Of a stretch of DNA of 64,000 nucleotides, positions 59,413 through 64,000 are shown in pieces (within the stretch, counting starts at the first letter, position 1; each line of letters begins with the position of its first letter). Made by a program: the position numbers and the translations under genes. This DNA is from Bacillota bacterium (GTDB lineage: Bacteria > Bacillota > Sulfobacillia > Sulfobacillales > Sulfobacillaceae), in contig JAPNUO010000001.1 in NCBI GenBank assembly GCA_026627065.1, positions 496,001-560,000 of the forward strand, read 5' to 3'. Under the pieces are notes generated by a model. That model did not search any database, was not told the origin of the DNA, and saw nothing but the letters and a program-made list of their open reading frames with translations.

Positions 59413-60696
59413 TTATGGGACAATGCGAAGCCGATGCCAGTTCAAACTGCCGTTCGCGTAGACGGCCGCGCCGCGGAGCTGAGGACTAATCAGCCAGAGC
59501 GACCGCAACGGCGCCAAGGGAATAGCCCGCGAAGGGCCGGTAAAGAGATCGGCCTGACCGATATAGGCATCAATCTGTCCTAAACGCGCCATGCTGGTTA
59601 AGGCGCTCAGCGACACTTGCTTGACGGTAATCTGGTGGGGCTTGAGCTCCCGCAGCGTTTGCGCCAACGCCACCGCCTCCGGCAAATCGCGGTTCACCGC
59701 AATGGTCATATGGCCCCCCACAGGCAACCGCGCCGGCCAATGCCCCCCGCTGGAAGGAATGATCCCCCGAAAACTTGTTCGCACCCAGGCGGCAATCGAC
59801 AGCGTGGGATATCGGTACACCGCGCCTGTGCCCGTGCGATAGTAAAGGGACAAATTGCCAGGCACAGCAAACGCTTTGACATCTTTCTGCAACGCCTTCG
59901 GCACTTTGGTCAGTTGGTCAGCGGTAATCGGCACTGCATCCACCGCACCATTAGCAAAACTTTGCACCGCTTGGACCAGAGAAGGATAGACAGTCACCTC
60001 CACATCTTTGGGTCCAAAGGCCCCGGTGCGCGTAAAAGTGAGTTCGCCGTTAGGCACCCAATTCGTCAAGCGATAGCCACCCGTCCCGAACAAATTGGTG
60101 AATTGCCAATTGGTTCCCCCGCGCAGCATATCGCTGGCTGGCACAATCGACAATGCCGGATTAGCCAAGTCCGCTAGGAATGCCCGGGTCACTGCTGTCG
60201 TTAAATGAATCACCACTTCTTGCCGACCACGAGTCGCCACACCGGCTAGAAACGGCGTCTTCCCCTCGACCACTGCCTGGCTGCCCACCACTGATGCCAA
60301 CAACGTACGGGCCGTTTTTGACCCAACGGACGGCCAGAGAGGCCGGGCTAGCGCCCCCGCCACGGTCACTGCCGTCAAATGTCCGCCGCCGACTAACGGC
60401 TCCGGCTTGATCCAGAGTTTCAGAGTGTGTCCGGCGACCACGACTTTAGAGACCAGCTGGCGTTTCAGCACCCCGCTCGTCGTCTCTTGAAACAACGGTT
60501 GAAACAGATTCGCATCGATAGCCCATTCGTTGATGCTCGTGGCCAGGGCAGGATCCAGCGTGCGCGGGTTGGCGAAGATAGCCTCCGTTAACGTGTCCGA
60601 GGGCGCAATGTCGTTGACCGACCGCCGCTTCGGGATCAGCAATGCCGGCAGCAAGGCTAACACGAGTAAGAGCCAGGGCCACCACCGTCCTCGCAT
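59413..60696 (-). CDS. Family 5 (peptide/nickel type) extracellular solute-binding protein
   Basis: A 427-residue protein with an N-terminal hydrophobic anchor (residues 5-24, no lipobox Cys) and an SBP_bac_5-like domain: NPRTLDPALATSINEW and NLFQPLF near residues 44-70, then VGTGGYRL-like FGTGGYRLTNW. SBP_bac_5 proteins usually exceed 500 residues, so this one is short. No ABC permease or ATPase lies beside it, so it is an orphan: it may share a permease or act as a sensor or chaperone. It starts three bases after the upstream 63-residue ORF, so it is coupled to the polA-mutM transcript. Confidence 0.85.
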   Translation of the reverse strand: MRGRWWPWLLLVLALLPALLIPKRRSVNDIAPSDTLTEAIFANPRTLDPALATSINEWAIDANLFQPLFQETTSGVLKRQLVSKVVVAGHTLKLWIKPEPLVGGGHLTAVTVAGALARPLWPSVGSKTARTLLASVVGSQAVVEGKTPFLAGVATRGRQEVVIHLTTAVTRAFLADLANPALSIVPASDMLRGGTNWQFTNLFGTGGYRLTNWVPNGELTFTRTGAFGPKDVEVTVYPSLVQAVQSFANGAVDAVPITADQLTKVPKALQKDVKAFAVPGNLSLYYRTGTGAVYRYPTLSIAAWVRTSFRGIIPSSGGHWPARLPVGGHMTIAVNRDLPEAVALAQTLRELKPHQITVKQVSLSALTSMARLGQIDAYIGQADLFTGPSRAIPLAPLRSLWLISPQLRGAAVYANGSLNWHRLRIVP

Positions 60697-60888
60697 CTAA
60701 GCTCGCTTCCCCGGCAACTTCTCAATCTGCTGATTCGTCAGGTCCTTTTCGGTGATCACGTCCAGCTTGTATTGGCCCTCCATCGGCATCAGTTCGATCT
60801 CCCCGCGAACGCCCCATCGATTCCACAGGAGATCGATGACCTCGCGCGCTTTCTCTTCCGAGTCCAAGAGCAAACTAAATTTCTGCAC
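60697..60888 (-). CDS. Small conserved-looking protein of unknown function (63 aa)
   Basis: The 63-residue product (LLDSEEKAREVIDLLWNRWG, then GEIELMPMEGQYKLDVITEKD) looks like a compact alpha/beta domain with no signal or membrane helix. No family is recognised. Its start lies 14 bases inside the end of mutM and its stop touches the start of the solute-binding protein gene, so it is translated as part of this operon. Confidence 0.7.
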   Translation of the reverse strand: MQKFSLLLDSEEKAREVIDLLWNRWGVRGEIELMPMEGQYKLDVITEKDLTNQQIEKLPGKRA

Positions 60889-61738
60889 GCGCCTCTCCTC
60901 TTTCTCTCGTCAAATGTGCGGGTAGCGGCTGACACACCGGGCAAACGTGGGACGATCGTCCCCCTATTCTTTCTCGCTGAATGATCCCCTGTCGACAACG
61001 CATGCACGTTTCGCCCTCCCGTCCGTACACCGCAAGATATCGTTGATTGTCGCCCGGCCTCCCTAACGCGTCGACGTAGTCGGAAAACGAGGTTCCGCGG
61101 TGACTCAACGACACTCGAAGAACGCGTTTGATCGCGCGCACCAAACGCGCCGCCTCCTCGTCGCTCAGATCGCCCGCTGGGGTTAAAGGATGAATGCGCG
61201 CCAAAAAGAGCGCCTCATCAGCATAGATGTTGCCCAGCCCGGCTATAAGCTGCTGGTCCAATAAGATCTGCTTAATGCTGGCCCGGCGACCAGCCACCAA
61301 GGTTTTGAGCGAACGGGTCCCAAACGCCCGAGACAACGGTTCCACTCCCAGTCGCGGCCCCGTCTCTCCGGGGGGCAACCAGGCAATGCGACCAAAACGC
61401 CGGGGATCCACCAGCCGCAATTCACCAGCCGTCAAGATCAGTCGCACATGGGTATGCTTCACTGCGGACGCCTCCGACGAGACCAACAAAAGGCGCCCGG
61501 ACATGCCTAGATGACAAAGGATCATGGCTCCCGACGTGAGCTCAAAAAACAAAAACTTGCCTCGACGCTTCACCTGCACAAAGCGCTCGCCCACAAGGCG
61601 GGCAGCTATTGTATGGGCATCAAGAGCCGAACCTTTCACCAGCCTCCCATCCAAGAGGGGCACGGCGAGAATTTCTTGGCCTGGCAGAGTTTCCTCCAGG
61701 TAGCGTCGGATCGTTTCCACTTCCGGCAACTCAGGCAT
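60875..61738 (-). CDS. mutM: Formamidopyrimidine-DNA glycosylase
   Basis: MutM excises oxidised purines such as 8-oxoguanine. The 287-residue protein begins PELPEVETI with the catalytic Pro after Met removal and Glu, has the K in KRRGKFLFFEL near residue 60, AGLGNIYADEALF near residue 165, and a C-terminal zinc finger (CMRC then CPVC near residues 245-268). Oxidative damage in an aerobic acidophile fits. It overlaps polA by eight bases. Confidence 0.95.
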   Translation of the reverse strand: MPELPEVETIRRYLEETLPGQEILAVPLLDGRLVKGSALDAHTIAARLVGERFVQVKRRGKFLFFELTSGAMILCHLGMSGRLLLVSSEASAVKHTHVRLILTAGELRLVDPRRFGRIAWLPPGETGPRLGVEPLSRAFGTRSLKTLVAGRRASIKQILLDQQLIAGLGNIYADEALFLARIHPLTPAGDLSDEEAARLVRAIKRVLRVSLSHRGTSFSDYVDALGRPGDNQRYLAVYGREGETCMRCRQGIIQRERIGGRSSHVCPVCQPLPAHLTRERGEARAEI

Positions 61739-64000
61739 GGTCTGGATTGGTCTCCCATGGCTTCATTTGTTCCCAGTTATCTCCCCACTTCACCTCAACC
61801 ACGAGGGGCACAGTGAGTTCCAATGCATGCATCATGCGCTGTGTCGCCAGCGTCACCAACCTTGAAGCTTCGTCTGGCACCGCATCCCAAATTAACTCGT
61901 CATGCACTTGAATGATCATTCGGCTCCGGTATTCTTGGCGAATCATTTCGCGGTCGATCTGGACCATGGCTACCTTAATTAAATCCGCCGCGCTGCCCTG
62001 GATGACGGTGTTTATAGCCATGCGCTCCGCATATTGGCGGCGCGCGCGGTTCTTTGAGGCAATATCGGGCAGCCACCGACGACGCCCTAAAATCGTTTTC
62101 ACGTACCCTTGGCGTCTAGCCTCCTGCAGAATCGTCTCGAAAAACTCTCTTAGCGCCGGATATCGTTGATAATAGCGATCGATATATTCTCGCGCCTCAC
62201 TGCGACTCACCCCCGTATCCCGGGACAAGCCAAAATCGGAAATGCCGTAAATGATGCCAAAGTTTACAGCCTTGGCACGGTTGCGCCACGTATCATCGAC
62301 CGCCTCGAGGGGAATATTGAACATCTCCGAGGCGGTCCGTCGATGGATGTCTTCCCCCTCCCAAAAGGCGCGTCTCAAATTCTCGTCGCCTGCCAAGTGC
62401 GCGAGCATCCGCAATTCAATTTGCGAATAATCGGCCGCAATGAAAATTCGGTCCGACGACGGCACAAACACTCCGCGTACGCGCCGACCTAACGGCAGGC
62501 GCACCGGAATGTTTTGCAGGTTCGGATCACTCGACGATAAGCGACCGGTGGCGGTGACCGTCTGGTGAAAGGTGGTATGCACCCGGCCGTCGGGACCAAT
62601 CAACGGCAACAGCCCTTCCACGTACGTCCCGTGAATTTTCACCAGCTGGCGATATTCTAAGATGTCATCGACAATGGGATGGAGCATTCTCAAACTTTCT
62701 AGGGTTTCCGCGTCCGTCGACCAGCCGGTCTTGGTCTTTTTCAAGGCAGGCAAGCCCAACCGCTCAAACAAGATCTCTCCTAGCTGACGCTGGGAATTGA
62801 CATTGAACGCCATCCCAGCATGGCGGAAAATCTCTTGCTCCTTGGCGCGTATCAGTTCCCACAGCTCTCGGCCGAGGGTTTCGAGCCTTCTGGTGTCAAC
62901 CGCCACCCCCTGAGCTTCCATCCGAGCCAAGACGTTCGCCAACGGCAGTTCCACGTCTTGGTATAAGGCATTTAGCTCCTGCTCTCGCAACCGTGCTGCC
63001 ATCGCCCGCTCCAGGTGGTACACCAAACGGGCCCTGTCAGCTTCCCGCTGCGGGGATTCATATCCCCACGCTTCGGCTAATCCGTCAAGTTCGTAGTCTC
63101 GTCGCTCGCTGTCAAGCAGGTAGCCCGCCAGTTTTACGTCCCCCACAAATCGAGGCAACGGTCGGTCGTCCTCGTAGGCGCGGCGGTAGTGGGATTTGAT
63201 CCCCCACCCCACCAGTGGTGCTTGAATTCCCGCGAGGCTGTCCCAGTCCAGGCGCACCACCTGGTGGCTTGTCGGATGATAGACCCACACCGCCTCTGGC
63301 GTGGCCCAGCATCCCAAAGGCTCCTCGGATTCCCAGGAAAACTCGCTGGCCACCACCTCGGTCACCGCCGGCATCGCAGCAGGGGAAGGATCCCTTCTTT
63401 CCGGCGTTTGAGAGCGCCCGTTTAACCCCAGCCGCTGCTGCACCTGGTGGAGCTCTAACTCTTTCAGGAATTGGGTCAGCGTCTCATCGGTTTTCCAGCG
63501 AAAGGGCTCGTCGAGCGCCGGCCACTCCAGAGGAACCGTTGTGACAATCGTCGCCAGATCCCGATATCGCCGGGCGGCGTCTTGATGCCCGCTCAATGCC
63601 GTGCGCCAGCGGACGTTGGATACCTTGTCCAAATCGAGAAGCAGCTCCTCGACTGAGCCGTACTGTTGCAAGAGTGCCACCGCCGTCTTTTGACCAATGC
63701 CTGGCACACCGGGGATATTGTCTGAACTGTCCCCCATTAGGCCTTTTAAGTCGGGAATCTGCTCAGGCCACACCCCCATTTTTTCTTTGACCTTGTCTCG
63801 ATCCATACGCTGCAAATCCGAAATGCCGCTGCGAACCGTCAGCAACACCTCCGTGGCTTCATCGACCAACTGCAACAAATCACGGTCACCCGTCACGATC
63901 AGCGAGCGATACCCACGGAGCTTGCCCATCACCGCCAACGTCCCCAAGGTGTCGTCGGCCTCGTATCCCGGAACCGCCAGGACCGGCACCCCCATCTTTT
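61731..64000 (-). CDS. polA: DNA polymerase I (5' end outside the window)
   Basis: The C-terminal 755 residues or so are present, reading out of the right edge. The partial 5'-3' exonuclease domain (GYEADDTLG, GDRDLLQLV, GDSSDNIPG) is followed by a 3'-5' exonuclease-like domain without the usual DxE catalytic acids, as in Bacillus-type enzymes. The polymerase motifs follow: A DYSQIELRMLAH, B RNRAKAVNFGIIYG, C QVHDELIWD. It functions in Okazaki fragment maturation and repair. It leads the polA-mutM-coaE operon. Confidence 0.96.
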   Translation of the reverse strand, partial: KMGVPVLAVPGYEADDTLGTLAVMGKLRGYRSLIVTGDRDLLQLVDEATEVLLTVRSGISDLQRMDRDKVKEKMGVWPEQIPDLKGLMGDSSDNIPGVPGIGQKTAVALLQQYGSVEELLLDLDKVSNVRWRTALSGHQDAARRYRDLATIVTTVPLEWPALDEPFRWKTDETLTQFLKELELHQVQQRLGLNGRSQTPERRDPSPAAMPAVTEVVASEFSWESEEPLGCWATPEAVWVYHPTSHQVVRLDWDSLAGIQAPLVGWGIKSHYRRAYEDDRPLPRFVGDVKLAGYLLDSERRDYELDGLAEAWGYESPQREADRARLVYHLERAMAARLREQELNALYQDVELPLANVLARMEAQGVAVDTRRLETLGRELWELIRAKEQEIFRHAGMAFNVNSQRQLGEILFERLGLPALKKTKTGWSTDAETLESLRMLHPIVDDILEYRQLVKIHGTYVEGLLPLIGPDGRVHTTFHQTVTATGRLSSSDPNLQNIPVRLPLGRRVRGVFVPSSDRIFIAADYSQIELRMLAHLAGDENLRRAFWEGEDIHRRTASEMFNIPLEAVDDTWRNRAKAVNFGIIYGISDFGLSRDTGVSRSEAREYIDRYYQRYPALREFFETILQEARRQGYVKTILGRRRWLPDIASKNRARRQYAERMAINTVIQGSAADLIKVAMVQIDREMIRQEYRSRMIIQVHDELIWDAVPDEASRLVTLATQRMMHALELTVPLVVEVKWGDNWEQMKPWETNPDHA

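Overview
The window looks like chromosome from a GC-rich, spore-forming Firmicute. Two alpha/beta-type small acid-soluble spore protein (SASP) sequences, a SpoIIE-type phosphatase and a polA-mutM-coaE-lytic transglycosylase cluster support this. The gene set (molybdenum hydroxylase of the CO dehydrogenase family, Ccm-type cytochrome c maturation, DUF420, Sulfobacillus-like proteins) suggests a Sulfobacillus-type thermoacidophile. That genus assignment is inference from gene content; no marker gene settles it. Almost every gene starts behind a strong GGAGG-type ribosome binding site, and many neighbours overlap by 1 to 14 bases.

Layout. 0.5-7.5 kb (minus strand): nucleotide sugar genes rfbA-rfbC-rfbB, then murT, selB, a SpoIIE-type phosphatase and a small P-loop protein in one tightly packed run. 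tRNA-Pro lies at 7.6 kb. 7.6-12 kb: an S9 peptidase, dapB and an acyl-CoA dehydrogenase. 12.4-18.3 kb (minus): a compact cytochrome c maturation operon, ccmE-ccmF-orf49-orf249-ccmA-ccmB-ccmC-ccmD. Its CcmE carries Cys-x3-Tyr instead of His-x3-Tyr, and no CcmG or CcmH is present, as in the variant called System I*. 18.4-19.5 kb: a decayed ISKra4-like transposase next to two tRNA-Leu genes. 19.9-26.8 kb: a two-TM potassium channel, msrB, a secreted amidase-domain protein overlapping a convergent secreted protein, a nucleoside hydrolase, a VTT-domain membrane protein and a DUF45-type metallopeptidase. 27-28 kb: a frameshifted AbiEii-like nucleotidyltransferase with a coupled partner. 28-38 kb: a thiolase, trxB, a SASP, an MFS exporter, DUF420, TetR, purE-purK, asnB and a lipoate/octanoate transferase.

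38.2-44 kb (minus): a three-subunit molybdenum hydroxylase (large, 2Fe-2S and FAD subunits) followed upstream by its CoxE- and CoxD-like maturation genes and a zinc-ribbon protein. Three DnaA-box-like 9-mers lie just upstream of the zinc-ribbon gene. 44.1-45.6 kb is a decayed stretch without intact genes. 45.6-53 kb: an SDR protein lacking the usual catalytic residues, a deleted TnpB element, a leucine-type dehydrogenase, a CofE-like ligase, class I aldolase, a ferredoxin-NADP reductase, an HD protein and DUF2203. 53-56.5 kb: an EamA transporter, a VanW protein and a second secreted amidase-like protein. 56.9 kb to the end: hom, then on the minus strand the polA (5' end outside the window)-mutM-63 aa ORF-peptide binding protein-coaE-lytic transglycosylase cluster, whose last reading frame runs into a complete SASP sequence.

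The points most worth a second look are the System I*-like operon with two unrecognised small membrane proteins, the transglycosylase-SASP in-frame arrangement, the DnaA-box cluster, and the frameshifted nucleotidyltransferase module with a dyad in front of it.
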